Translations under genes and position numbers: made by a program
The notes under the pieces: model-generated
Seen by the model: the letters and a program-made list of their open reading frames with translations, nothing else
The model's database searches: none
Told to the model about the DNA's origin: nothing
DNA from: Tulasnella sp. 424
Lineage: Eukaryota; Basidiomycota; Agaricomycetes; Cantharellales; Tulasnellaceae
Direction: 5' to 3'
DNA: 64,000 bases
Assembly (NCBI GenBank): GCA_019633425.1
Contig: WSUB01000084.1
Location: 62,001-126,000, forward strand
Part shown: positions 1 to 11,473 of the stretch, in pieces
Numbering within the stretch: the first letter of the stretch is position 1
How the letters are laid out: each line of letters opens with the position of its first letter

Positions 1-1372
1 ATCGAGATCCCGGTGACTAATCAGGTCTTTAAGGATTTCTATTGCGGTTTCTAGAGGTCGGCTGGGACGTTGGGGCTACAGGAATGGCGTGAGGACGAAT
101 GTGGATTCAATTGCCATGATACGCACCCGAAACACGCAGTTCGCGAAAGTCTTTGCAAGGTCTTCCAAGTTCGGTCAACATTGTTTATCACTTTACCAGA
201 TGATCATCGCACTTACCGGCTACTTCCACTCTAGCGTGCCGACCGATATAGTCCAGTGTCTCGGCTAGATACATCAGGAGATACATGTTGGAGGGGGGAA
301 GGTCGCAAAGCAGCTCGAAATAGCGCGTAGTGGTAGTTTGTGGAGAATCTCCCTGCTTGGAGTCCTCTAATCAAGTTGTCTATTTCAGTTTGTCACTTCA
401 ATGGAATGGACCATTTACCATGAATCGTAGCAAACTGCGTGGTTCGGAAAGTTAGGGAAGCCACCGCATAAAATATAGATGGCAAGACGTACTTCCGCAA
501 ACCGATTGTCCGGAACGAGTGCAACCTAGAGAGATGGGTTAATTACCCAAAAGGGTCCGGAGATAAGGGTCGTCTCATACTGGAAGACCACTCAGGTAGT
601 GCATGAGCAGTGCGGTAGCCAGCGCTGGGACCTTTGCCGATGGATACTTATCCCACTTTTCGTGCTTTCCATACTAAAGGGTTCGTAATAGTCAATATAC
701 TACTGATAAAAGGATGCGAGGGTGACGGGGCGCGCCTTCGGGGGTTTGCTGTATCGCTGTCTTAACTGGCGAACGGAGTCTTCCTTCGGTGCAACGTACT
801 TATGGAAGTTCTTCATAGTAGCTATGGGCGGAGGATGAGTTTCGTAGACAGATATACCATAGCTGGGGACTTGCCGTTCTGATCCTGGTCGCTGTAGTCC
901 TTCAACGCAGCTCCACTGACGACGATAACCGTCAGATGCCCGCATAATGACACTTTAGAGGAAGAGGTCGCCGAACCATTTGGCTACTATTACTGGTATG
1001 TAGCCCCATGTTTTCAGCTCTCCTCTAGCATCTCGAACTCGCAGGGCAATGTTGGCGATGGCGACGCTTTGCTGCAGCGGTGCTGAATATACCCCTAAAG
1101 TCAGACACTGGCCATCATGTACGGAACGTTTTCCATCTTTTACCTCCAAATATGGACTGAGAGGCTGAAGCGCTAGGGCCTTCTACCGTGCTTAAACTGG
1201 CTATGAAGGTCTCAGCACACGATCAAGGAAGAATTACCGCTAGTGCCTGCTCACCATTGCTTGAATGACGACTATGGCTTGATGAAGGGGTCGATGGTGT
1301 CTCCAAGTAAGGGCTGGATGGAGTCCTGCTCCCCCTGGGAGGACTTTTCATGCTCCATGGAGACCGGCTCAT
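1..1372 (-). CDS. RhoGAP domain protein, Sac7-like, partial (3' end outside window)
   Basis: A Rho GTPase-activating protein would stimulate GTP hydrolysis by Rho1/Cdc42-type GTPases at the cell cortex. What is seen: a spliced Ser/Pro-rich N-terminus (MSRSPWSMKSPPRG..., from 1372), then near 1100-985 the block GELKTWGYIPVIVAK, which closely follows the start of fungal Sac7-type RhoGAP domains (GELYVWGYIPVVVAK). Further downstream come stretches resembling the helix with ALLMHYLSGLP (near 610-660), LCDLPPSNMYLLMYLAE (near 240-310), a DLAKTFANCVF helix (near 130-160) and a final ETAIEILKDL helix near the edge. Several introns are needed and I could not close every join, particularly between 700 and 985, where the expected 'VEGxFRxxGS' block is only loosely matched. 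It may therefore be a poorly resolved model or a partly decayed gene. It runs tandem to the OSBP gene, 267 nt downstream of its stop codon. Confidence 0.55.
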
Positions 1373-1639
1373 AAGGGGGGTGGTAGTAGCGAAATGAGTC
1401 GAGCGCTAACCGGTCAGACGGCCCGGCATTGCCGAAGATCTCTTACACGTACGGCATATTCTGTGAGCGGACACGCAGGGAGATTCAAAGTAGTATCGCT
1501 GTATTCGTTAGGATTCGTAGACGATGTAGAGTAGTCGGTATCTAAGAGCTAATGCTGCAGAGAAGTGGGGAATGACAGGCTGAAATTATTAGATGGCTGG
1601 GAAATTAAACGGCCAAGGCTGGAACGTATGAAGCTCAGA

Positions 1640-3831
1640 TCACGAGTGTTGGCGCTTCAACTCTTCCTGTACTGCCTGCTTGCCTGCAGCAGTCAAAGCA
1701 GGCTTGCCGGAGCTGATGTCAGCCTCGAAGTATGTCGGGACGAACCTGTGAAAAACAAGGTAAATTGAGCTGACACTTGATAAGACGGAATAAGAATTCC
1801 AACGCACTCTTCGTTTTTAGCCTTTCTCTGAGCGGCAATATCCCGCTGCCTCTGTTCTATTGCTTGCTTGATCTTGGTAGCTTCACCGAAGTTCTTCGAG
1901 AGAAGGTTCGACGTGACTCCATCCCATAACTTCCTCGACTCGTCTGGTAACTGCTCCGAGACAGGCCTAACGGATTTGGGAACAACCGATAGGGCATCAA
2001 TGTCAATCAAGACGTTCGACCCCTAGAGATGTTTTGGCGCTTAGTAAGGTTCGAGCTAAGAGGGAACAAGCATAGGCGCACCTTCTCTCCTGCCGCTCTC
2101 CATTCGACTTTCTTCCTCCAACTGCCTTCAAATGTTGCAACGACAGCTTTAGCTGGAACATGTTTGACTTTCGTCCAGCCTTCCCATTCTTTCTTTGGCG
2201 AATCTGGGTCGTACGTGTGTACACACCCCTCGAGGAGGAACTGAGGTCGTCCATACCAAGACTATTGACGGAGGTTCTACGTCAGGCCAGTTCACTCCAT
2301 TTCAGCTCATCGACGTTACCTCGTCCTTGTATTCTATTATAGCGCGTAAGTGCTCTCCTGATTTGGAACCGGTGCAAGTTATTATGGTCTGCAGAGGGTA
2401 TGTAGTTAGGGGGCGAACACGAGGACAAGCTCGATCCACACACCGAATCGGTCATCGTAGCGTAAAAGCTCCCTCGTAAGATGCCATTGACATGTGCTGC
2501 AGGATGAGTAATATGATATTGCTCTCCTGCTCCATTCCCAGATGTGATCGAGACAAAAATGCCCTGGTTCATGCTTCCGGGCATGATTCTGACGGCTGCG
2601 GATGGTGCAAAAGATTCATATGGGCATCCGCACGGCTTAGAACAACCCGAAACTCACTTGTGCCGGAAACCTTGGCGCTGATCTGGTCAACACCAGCAGC
2701 CTCGACGCCCTTCTCGGGGCAGGCGAAATAATAGCTTGACGCGGGTGGGTGATGCGAGATTTGCTCCGTTAGGAAAACAACCCGGACACTATCGTCATCG
2801 TCTCCCCCGTCCTCAGCATCCTGGAACTCATCGGGATCGTCCAATTCGTCCTCAACTTCCACTTTCAACTCAGCCAAGCCCTCTCCGAGTCGGGATACGT
2901 CCTCGGCACTGGCGGCCATCTTTTTGTCAGCCATTGACACGCTCAGGAAGTCTGAGCCGTGAGCCGGTCCGGGCGTAACCGCCCCATTGGGGTCGTGATT
3001 GGACGGTTTCCTCTTCGGCTTCTTATTGGAAGTAGAGCTCTTCACGGACGCTTTGGAGCTGGGGGGCGGAGTATCTTCTTCGTCGTCCTCGATTACTGAA
3101 GCTCCATGCGGGTGATGGAGGTGGGTCGTGATGATCGGTGGCTCGGCGGGGAAGCCGTCTGGGTATTGAATTTCGGCAACGTTCCAGTGAGCACGGAAAT
3201 GTTCGCCAAGCACCGAGTTGTACGGTTTGCAAATCTTGCCGCGCTGTTGTGAAGGGACCGCGTCATTCGTCAGGGGTTCCCCCGCCCATCACCGTGATGT
3301 CTAGAAAGAGAGAGCCGGGCTTACAATGAATTTGAGATCCTTGCTAAACGTGTATCTCAATACGGCAAGCATGCGCTCTAGGGGGTCAGCTGAATCGTTG
3401 ATCCTGCAGGCAGCGTGACGACAGTCGGGTGTTTTAGTTGGGACTGCAGCATCGATCGACGGGCAGAGAACATGACATACGCAGCGAACAGATCAGGTCT
3501 GTCTATATAGTGCCAGTACTCCAGGTTCGGCATTGGTTCTAGCAAAGAGGCGGGCAGCGACAGTCGCCTGTTTGGTATCCAGGATCAGGTTGAGGACATC
3601 AGTCATCTGAGACCGCGACGGTCGGCATCCAACGTACATGGCTGCGATGTCCTTCACTCCCAAGCACCTCTTGACAAGCTGGACAATCATCTTCAGCTTG
3701 CCACCCTCGCTCGTGTCGTTTTCCGAGATGGCCACGGCAGCTTTAGCAGGATCGGCATCGCCATTCTCCAACTGTTGCGATGCTGGGTCGTCGTCCGACG
3801 GCGGTGGGAGACCTTTTGAAGGCTGAGCCAT
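1640..3831 (-). CDS. Oxysterol-binding protein (OSBP/Osh family), 555 aa, complete
   Basis: Lipid-transfer protein of the OSBP/Osh family, which moves sterols or PI4P between membranes at contact sites. Nine exons join in frame: 3831-3638, 3567-3481, 3403-3325, 3243-2658, 2595-2444, 2388-2320, 2261-2082, 2022-1808 and 1745-1640 (1668 nt). Seen motifs: GGKLKMIVQLVKRCLGVKD near the N-terminus, PMPNLEYWHYIDRPDLF, PYNSVLGEHFRAHW, the family signature EQISHHPP, the FLLEG-VHTYDPDSP block, and a C-terminal EQLPDESRKLWDGVT helix followed by a coiled EQRQRDIAAQRKAK segment. An acidic, low-complexity insertion (DDEEDTPPPSSKAS to DAEDGGDDDD) splits the lipid-binding domain before the signature. No PH domain or ankyrin repeats, so it is of the short Kes1/Osh4-like type with an insertion. 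The start at 3831 (MAQPSKG) is preferred to an upstream in-frame Met at 3963 because family similarity begins shortly after it. Confidence 0.92.
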
Positions 3832-4134
3832 CTCTGCAGGTTGCGTTTGTGGGTGAGCTTGAAGGTGAGAGGAAGATGGGAGTAAAAGCGAGAGAGGGGG
3901 TAGACGCTCGAATGAAGTAATATAGGGAACACGGCACGGCGATGCGTCGGGGATCCAGTGCAACTGCTGCGAACGTTTGATAACCCACGCAAGGCCTTTG
4001 TCGTCGGTAGCCTAACGTCGTCCTCGCTTCTACTTGACTAAACCCGTACAGCCTTCAATCATAAGAAATGGGAAAGTAGCTAAATAACGAAATCGTGGAT
4101 GGAAGGTGGGATATTTTGGGATGAAAATGTCGTA

Positions 4135-5351
4135 TTATGGGAAGTAAGCACCAAGGACATGCTTGGACACGTTAAAGCCAAGTAGAGAGATAAGATAGCC
4201 AACAAATAATGGAAGCAAAGGGAAGAGCAGGAGCTCCGAGCGGACGAGGAACGGCAGTGCTGAGAGGGCCCGGAACTTAGTCACAACAGCCCGAATCACA
4301 CCGAAGAACTTCGACATACCGTTAAACCCGAGATAAGTGATGTAGGTATACTGCGCGAGCCTGTGATTTGGAGCCATGTCAGGGTACCGCAGAGTCAAAC
4401 GAAGAATGGCGCGTACGATGCCAAGTATAGTGAGTTCCCGACCCACAAGCACACCCAGTTATCCTTCGTGATGACTGGGGCGAGGAATAATTGTGCCAGG
4501 TAAAGCGAGAGGTATAATGGGAAGAACGCGTTGGTATGAACGTCAAAGGCATATGCCCACTCCACTCGGTTGCTTTCCTCCACGGTGTACGTCGTAGGTG
4601 TCTGGAGAAGTAATTTGTTTGAAATGAACCTGTACGGAGTTCCATCAGAGAGTGTGCTTGATAGAAAGACGGGTTACGGACCATAAGCATGTAGCTATCA
4701 GAGCTCCGACAGCCAAAAAGTCCCGGAACACCATCATGAATGCTAAGAGGATGATCTGCGGAGTTTCGTATGAGTGCACAAAAGACCAAGCTACTGCCGA
4801 TACTGATAACAAGGCACGGTATTAGTAAGCTTCGTCGAACGGAAACCGAATTAAGGTGCTAGGTGCTCACCAACAAGACAGGCAGAAATCAGAATGAGAA
4901 TTGCGGGGTCGTCCCGAGCCCAATAATTCTTCGTTTCTGGAACGAAGGCACATTATTTAGTCTTTAATGTGTTCGAGATGCTGCTGTAGCTAGCTCACGC
5001 TGCAGGGATAGGAATCGTTAGTAGAGAAGCCAGATTGCGGTCTAGCGTTCGGGTTTGGACTGACTTTGTGGAAATAGACATTCCGGTATCTATGAAACCA
5101 GATCGACCAGCAGGTTAGCATTCACATACGTACAGAAAAAGGCGGTATACGACCGCAGGATAAAGCTACTCACACTCGCTTTGGTGCGATACATAACCAC
5201 GTTAGCTGCCATGCGGCAAGTTCCCAATCCTGACCGAGGAACAAGCCTAGGGGTCAGTAAATTCAATAAGCAAGTGAATAAAGAGTACGTAGCTACCCAC
5301 CATCTGGGAAAACTTGAACAGCCTCCGGAATATCACTGGCACGCGTCCCAT
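4135..5351 (-). CDS. UNC-50 / GMH1 family Golgi membrane protein, about 232 aa
   Basis: Multi-pass inner-Golgi membrane protein of the UNC-50/Gmh1 family, known in other organisms to interact with ARF-GEFs and to help transport of membrane proteins. Seen: FRRLFKFSQM, DWELAAWQL, YRNVYFHK, TKNYWARDDPAILILISA, RVEWAYAFDVHTNAFFPLY, YTYITYLGFNALPFLVRSE and a hydrophobic C-terminus, all in family order. Exons by eye: 5351-5301, 5229-5174, 5089-5065, 4999 (one nucleotide), 4936-4871, 4802-4682, 4629-4417, 4360-4320 and 4259-4135; total 699 nt, in frame. The single-base exon supplies the Gln codon of the conserved HKQTK motif. One donor is GTCCGT. The reading frame is open upstream of 5351 as far as about 5535 but has no earlier Met there, so an additional 5' exon is possible. 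The gene is single-copy here; its upstream DNA recurs near 15910-16090. Confidence 0.88.
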
Positions 5352-6268
5352 AGCACCATGAGACCTTCCTGCACTCGACGCTGAAGGGACATCGTTCCGA
5401 AGCGAAGAGCTACTCGGCGACCGATGTAGATGGAACGTCGGAGACGCGGGGTACGCTGGACTCCGAGGTATAGCTATATTCGAGGTTGGAAGAATAGCCG
5501 TCTGCTGTCGTGTCCAAGGTAGGATTACACCGAGGTCGCGTCAACTCCCCAAAACGGAAATTCCGTGCAGATGGAGCTCACCATGGAAGAGCTAGTGTTT
5601 GGAATATATTTTGGATACTGAATCCAACCAAATTGCAGCGAGCTTCGCTGGATATTGTCGCTCTTGGTCTCCTGGGGCCCGAGAAAGTGGCGGAGTTTCT
5701 GACAGTCTGAAGTGGAAGTTACAGAGTAGACAAATACATTTTGTTTGTTCCCTGCTCAGCTCGGCCCAGCTGCAGCGGACTTGGGTTGAATGTTCCACTG
5801 AGCTCGGCCACGACGATCCTCGACTGTTTGAAATACCCTTAAGAGATTTTAACTTGTGAGTGATTGAAAAATGCTCGCTGTTGAACTCGCAAGGTACTTC
5901 ATCTAGCTTGTCACCTGATTCGCCAGTCCCTTCGACGGGTTCCATAGTCACGTTCAACTCAACTCATAAGTCTTAAATGCCCCTATCCACTTTGGCTAAA
6001 AGGATAACTTAAACCTCCGTGCTCGGTATTATCTCTTTCTCCCGACCCGCAATCCTGGGACATCTCCGAGATGCCCAGGATAAGGTCCAAGCTCCAAGAC
6101 TTCCGAGACTAAGGAGGTCACACCGCAATACATCCCTTCTAAACTACTAGGCGGCGTTGAGCCGAGCTTCGGGGATTGTGGAGCACCGACGTAGATTCCC
6201 GCGAGGTATGCGACCTCCTCCTCAACCATCTACCTCGCAAAACCCATCCGCAAGAGCGTATTGCTCCA
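5352..6268. repeat. Unit head upstream of kinase copy 1 (first of three copies)
   Basis: No convincing gene. From about 5450 this DNA recurs near 15910-16590, and from about 5640 it also recurs near 9716-10150 plus 11185-11330. Blocks shared by all three include the run around 'ggtctcctgggg', the 'gagctcggccac' segment, and 'atcctgggacatctccgagatgccca' shortly before each kinase gene (described here in overlapping short pieces). The ORFs on both strands are not conserved in frame among the copies, which argues for non-coding DNA, probably the kinase promoter region plus the region between GMH1 and the kinase gene. It marks the left end of the triplicated unit. Confidence 0.6.
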
Positions 6269-9069
6269 ATGGACCCTAGTAACTCCATCCCGGTACTTAT
6301 TTCTGCACTTTCCAATCTCAAGGTTTCGCTGTCAGAGGTCTGCCTTCACTTCAAACGACATCCAGAATGATCTCTGAAGTCATTGAACAGGTATCAGACA
6401 CTCTTCTCCAGTCTATACGCACTGTAGAAAGCATTTCAGCCTCGCTGAATACAATGATTACGTACGACGGGGAGAGGTTAAATCAACCTGCACTCATTGC
6501 GCAAGTGATGAACTTCCGTTCTTCGCACCCCATCCCTGACTCATTTGATATGTGTACAGGGACCTGACAAAAATGCAACTCGCTTGTCTTGGGTCTCTAA
6601 CAGGAGAGTGCTGGAAACGTCCCAACCTCGTTGCAGTCCTTCATGACTTGGAATCCACGGCTAGGGAGTGCGTGGCAAAGGTTGAGGCCGCTGACAAGGC
6701 AGCCGGTGGAGTCGGAACCACGGAGTTTGAGCAAGCCGCGACCCTGGATCTAACGGATCGAATAGTCCTCGAGGATGAACCGATTTTGCGAAAATATTCG
6801 ATATTCGGGACGAGCAGACGGGGTTTACTATATCACCCAACTTTAGGAGTCGTCAAAGTTGGGGTTGAGAAGCCGCCTCCGGGAGACAAAGATGAAGACC
6901 ACAACACGGTAAGCACACAGAGTATAACGTATAAATCCAAATCTGAATGCCTATGTGGCTGTTTAGCGTCTAAGAAATAGACGGCGAGATATCGAGGTAC
7001 GGGATCAGTGTCGAGCACGTCTACAGCGACACTAAGCTGGATACTGATTCCGTATTTCTTCGCAGCTCTGGGGGAGCTTGCACCATCCAAACATTATGGC
7101 CCTTCTGGGGACCTGCGTCCTGTCGATTGACGGCATCACCGAGCTTTGTCCAGTCTTTCGGTGGACCGGTCCCGGGTCCCTGAAGGATCTTATCAAATCA
7201 GGGACGCCATTCGATCCGCTCAAGATAGTGCGTGCGCGCTGCCTAGAATTTAGATGGCATCCTAAAAACTTCATCCTAGCTTAAGGAAACCGCCCAGGCT
7301 TTGAGTTATTTGCATGAACGGGGCATACCATACGGGCAATTGAAATCGGTCTGTGCTGCGGAAACCCCGAGTGTTCCATACAAATTGCTAAACCAAGTTT
7401 GCAGAACGCCATTATGATCGACGACCACGGAAAAGCCCTTTTAAGGACATTCAGGACGCAGCGAAGCTTGGTTCCCACGGACGCAAGAAGAGGCGTTATC
7501 TATAGCCGTGTAGCCTGGTAAGATATATACATATTATTGTGTTTCTGATCAAGTAACCGGCGTCACATCGCAGGGCGGCGCCAGAATTACTATGGAATGA
7601 GTCGATGACAGCAGAAACAGACGCATTTGCCTTTGGTATTACAATAGCAGAGGTAGGCGTCTCCTCAGTCTCAGCCCGATGGAGCTCACATCAGCTGTGA
7701 CAAGATTTTAACCCGTAAACGCCCATTTCATGATCGAGTCACTATTGGAGCAATTGTATTGGCAATCACGGCCGGTGAAAGGCCTTCAATAGAAGACGTG
7801 GAAGAGGAGACCGCACCACCTTATTGGCGGGACGTCTGGAGCATCGCTTGTTCCTGCTGGGCCCAAAACCCCAGCGACCGCCCAAGTATGAAGGAGGTAA
7901 TTCACCGTCTCGAAGCTCTTGGGAACGTATCTACGCCAGTAATTCCGGACATAACGTCGGCGATTCACAAAGAACCCGGTCTGAAGCGCCGGGGTGGCTT
8001 CTGTGAGGTGTATGTAGGTCGACACCGCGACATAGGGAAGGTGGCGCTTCGTCTCCCCTCTGTCGGGAAAAGAGACGATGCCGATCAACGGGTGAGTCTC
8101 ACCGAATGTAGGACTCACGGAGGTCTCATCAACCCAAAACAGAGATTCTGGAGGGAGATGAGCATATTGTTGAAGCTCAGTCATCCTAATATCAATCCGC
8201 TGGTAGGCATGTTTCGCGACGACGAGGGGTATCATATGGTGTCTCCTTGGATGGAACACGGAAGCGTGCATTCGTGCATCACGAATGATATACCATTTGA
8301 CGGCTTGAAAGTGGTGAGCAGTGTCTTAGAAAGAACCTTTTCAAGCGTGTTTATCCCCAAGCTCTCTCTCGCAGCTTCTCGGAGTTGCGGAGGCGGTGCT
8401 TTATTTGCACCAGAATGACATCGTTCACGCCGACCTGAAACTGGTATGCCGCTTCGTTGTTAATGAACAGCCAGGTCACTGAGGATCATCTGCTCCTTCT
8501 AGGATAACGTGCTTTTGTCCCCAGCTGGCGAAGCCAAGTTGATCGACTTTGGTCTGGCGAAGATGTTGAACCTTACCTCTGTGACATCGACTTCGATGAA
8601 AGGTGCAGGAACGGTCGCTTGGTGAGTCGAGTGGAGTATTTGACCCTTGCTCATCCCTTAAGCTCATATTTATAACGGAAAACAGGCAGGCGCCCGAGAC
8701 ATTGAATGGGAAGCCACGTTCAGCAAAAACTGATGTTTGGGCTTTCGGGATGATGCTTGTTGAAGTATGCAAGTGATATTTCGCGTGGAGTCTCCGCTTG
8801 ACTTCCTAAACCCTTCCTAGTACTTGACGCGGAAACCACCATTTTGGGATGCAAAGGACTCAGGAGTCATTGTTACCCGTATTGTTTTGAAGCAAGCTCG
8901 GCCATCTCGGGAAGATGTAGATCTGAAATATGCTCCGCCATACTGGCCAGAATTATGGGATCTAGCAAGAAAATGTTGGAGCCAGGAACCGTCGGACCGC
9001 CCAAGTATGAGCGATATCGTAGAATACTTGACCGAAGTCCGAGATACGCCAATTGTTCCGGCAAGTTGA
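6269..9069 (+). CDS. Tandem kinase-domain protein, copy 1 (pseudokinase + kinase-like)
   Basis: Two protein-kinase-like domains in one spliced gene. Exons recognised: MDPSNSIPVLISAL (6269), the stretch VSDTLLQSIRTVESIS (6391), KRPNLVAVLHDLESTA to GDKDEDHNT (6558-6908), HHPNIMALLGT (from 7072), LSYLHERGIPYGQLKS, an RTFRTQRSLVPTDARRG block, APELLWNES, TDAFAFGITIAE, RPSIEDVEEETAPPYW with the C-lobe CSCWAQNPSDRPSM, then the second domain from RRGGFCEVYVGRH. In domain 1 the HRD and DFG positions read YGQ and RTF, so it should be catalytically dead. Domain 2 has IVHADLKL-DNVLL, DFGLAK and APE, but the beta-3 Lys is Arg (KVALRLPSV). It ends with TGA at 9067-9069, where copy 3 reads on. The join at the start of the KMQLACL exon is one base out of phase in my model, so the first exons are uncertain. 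It faces the RPT6 stub convergently. Confidence 0.72.
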
Positions 9070-9305
9070 TTCTCGATCTCGACCTCGGTACCTAGTGCTG
9101 ACTTTGCCTCAAGGATATTCCGAGAAACGCTGGAACAATCAGTAATCAAAATGCCCAGCAAGGAGGACAGCAGTAAGTATTGCGGGTACCTAGATTCCGT
9201 AGGGGAGCCGTGTGGCTACTAAGGTTGCAGAGGCTGGCTCTCGACGGTGTTGGCTTCAAACGTGGAATAACAACTGAGGGCGTACGACTCGGAGTACGTG
9301 TATAA

Positions 9306-9715
9306 ACTAATTGAATAACTTGGCGACCGAGGTGTTGCCTTCGGCGCTCCTCTTCAATACCTTTGCGACAGCGAACTCGAAGTATTCTTGCGTGACGTGT
9401 TGTCTCCGCTCCCGAAGCGTGTAAGTACGTGCTTAGAGCAAATGTGTGACTTTAAGTTATGGGACGGTAGGCGCATCAGCTTCTATGCAAATACCGCGGA
9501 CTTCGGCACCGGAACACTGTCCCGTCTTCTCAGCTCGAGCACGACGCTTGATCCCTGCTGAAGGGACATTTACGAGGGGTGACTCCATACGTCAGCAGAC
9601 AAACCTAAGTCTCGCATACAACTTCCCGCACCGTTCTCGAGTGAATCCGCAAGATACTGACACGAGCTTTCGGTCCTGGTGGTGGGAAATTGATCTTCCT
9701 GTCAATGCGACCTGG
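9306..9715 (-). pseudogene. RPT6 3' stub (proteasome ATPase), copy 1
   Basis: The antisense strand repeats the last part of the RPT6 gene seen intact at 20464-21983: the terminal [13 protein letters not shown] codons with the stop at 9306, the VLKK and FEFAVAK exon, the exon encoding the [10 protein letters not shown] region, and the [12 protein letters not shown] exon. Homology stops abruptly near 9715, where the sequence changes from the RPT6 exon to the kinase-unit head (equivalent to about 5650). Everything upstream, including both Walker motifs, is missing, so this is a dead fragment left by the tandem duplication. It is convergent with kinase copy 1, as RPT6 is with copy 3. Confidence 0.75.
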
Positions 9716-10156
9716 TGGATATTATAACCCTTGGTCTCCTGGGTCTTGAGAGAGGTAGAGTTTCTGACCATCTGAAGTGTAAGGTATATAGTAGACAAAC
9801 ATGTCTGCTCCTGAGCTCGGTTCAGCGGACTCGGTTGAATGTTCCTCTGAGCTCGGCCACAGCGATCCTCGGCTGCTGTGAGATACCTTCAAGAGATTTA
9901 AACTTATGGGTGATTTAACATGCTTTCCGTTGAACTCGCAAGCTACTTCATCAATCTCGTTGCTGGAAACGCCGGGATGGCTGTAGCAGACTCGTCCGAA
10001 TAGCAGGGAGGGAACGATGTAGAATGCGAGCTACAATAACCGCGGGAATATAAAGGGCCTGTGGCATAGCACCGCTCCATCCGACGGCGTGATTCTTCAG
10101 TCCCATCAAAGGGTTCCATAATCTCGTTCAACTCATCTCACAAGTCTTACATACTT
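9716..10156. repeat. Unit head upstream of kinase copy 2, left part
   Basis: Second copy of the segment at 5640-5980, joined directly to the RPT6 stub at about 9715; a short 'ggatatt' is shared at the join. It carries an additional local insertion (about 9960-10090) relative to copy 1. No open frame is conserved with the other copies. The homology breaks off near 10156 and resumes near 11185. Confidence 0.55.
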
Positions 10157-11185
10157 GAGAAGCACAGCCACACGGCTGGCCTGCACCTTGCTCAACGTAG
10201 TGTGGACTTATGGCCAATTTACCAACGAAACCGTAGAAACGAGGTTCCTTGTTGTCAATGAAATCTTAGTCCAAGTTAATGCATACACGACGTATAGGAA
10301 TTGCAGAGAAGCCGAACGCCGGGTAACACACGTAAAGTGTAATCAGCGACGCGAAAATTAGGGACAACAGGTGTCGACCTTTTTGCCCTTTCCCTTTGCG
10401 GGTTCCTTTGAGCGCGTATCTTCACGTGCAGCGCTCTCGAGAACAGAACTCAGAGTAAGCGAATGCCAAAAAAATAAGATAACCAAAGAATAAGCGCAAG
10501 GAAAGAGTTATACAGAGTTGCAGGCATATCGTCTTCTCGCTTTGGGCCATCCATTGGGGAGCAGCGTACGGGAGCGACCGAACAGAATTTTCGAAGTTGA
10601 GGCGGGCCGCTGGATTCACTCAGACGGACTCGACCATTCCGTAATGAGCTCTGTTCTCCGTTGAATGGGAGCTATGAGTACTCTGCGAGAAGACGGGGAG
10701 GGGTGAGGACGTCCATGGCAGAGAGAGACCGGAGTGCCATACATGAGAGTATATGACGATAACAGCGACAACACGGGTGCAGAGAGCACCGGGGACAGCA
10801 GTGAAAGAGCAGTGAATAAAGGGTGTGAGAAAAAGAGGTACTACCTTACGGGCAGGTCTGTAGCGCAGACAGCAGGGCGAGATGCTCCTCGGAGTCGAAA
10901 GTATAAAATCGACTGATGACTCGGAATGCTGGCCAATGTGTTTTTGTTCGCGAGGGAGTGTATATAATTATAAGCCATGTGGCTCCGTGCCGGAATCCCA
11001 AGCGCCCAAGATCTTCCACACCGGTTTCGGGACAAGGAAGGAAGGACGGAAAACAGAGGGCTGGACGGAAAAATGACGTAAAGGGGACGGGGTGACAGGG
11101 GGGCTGAGGGACCAGAAGTTGTCAGAAAACCGGCGCAGAATTTAACTGGTGGAGTGATCTTGGCGAGCAAGGTGAAGCGGCCATA
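10157..11185. other. About 1-kb insertion splitting the unit head of kinase copy 2
   Basis: Relative to copies 1 and 3, roughly 1.03 kb of unrelated DNA interrupts the unit head here; flanking homology resumes with 'cattggctaaacggataact'. No terminal inverted repeats, poly(A) tail or convincing target-site duplication were seen. On the minus strand there is a TATA-like stretch (TATAATTATATA, near 10965-10980) followed by an open stretch, and near 10440-10500 a short run weakly resembling the GMH1 3' exon. Neither is enough to call a gene. It may be a displaced intergenic piece from elsewhere in the genome. Confidence 0.4.
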
Positions 11186-11473
11186 TTCACATTGGCTAAA
11201 CGGATAACTCCGTGCTCGGTATTCTGATCTCTTTCCCCAATCCTGGGACATCTCCGAGATGCCCAGGATAAGGTCAATCCCCAAGGTTTTACGCCACTCA
11301 GGAGGTCACACCGCAATACATCCTAAACTGGTAAGTGACGTTAGCGCTAGCCCCGGGGTATCTGGAGTACCGACACAGGACAGAGCGCCCGGATTCCCCG
11401 GAGGTACTAGTATACGACCTCATCAGCTTCTATCAACCTCCCGAAATCCACCCTCAAAGAACGCATTACTGCA

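Noticed and set aside
5375..5395. Shared CGCTGAAGGGACAT between the GMH1 upstream region and RPT6 exon 5 (near 20728)
   Set aside because: Only 14 bp with no flanking similarity; likely chance, though it falls near a unit boundary.
10422..10619. Possible GMH1 paralogue fragment (minus strand, LFFGYLIFLAF)
   Set aside because: The resemblance to the GMH1 C-terminal membrane helix is limited to one short hydrophobic stretch.
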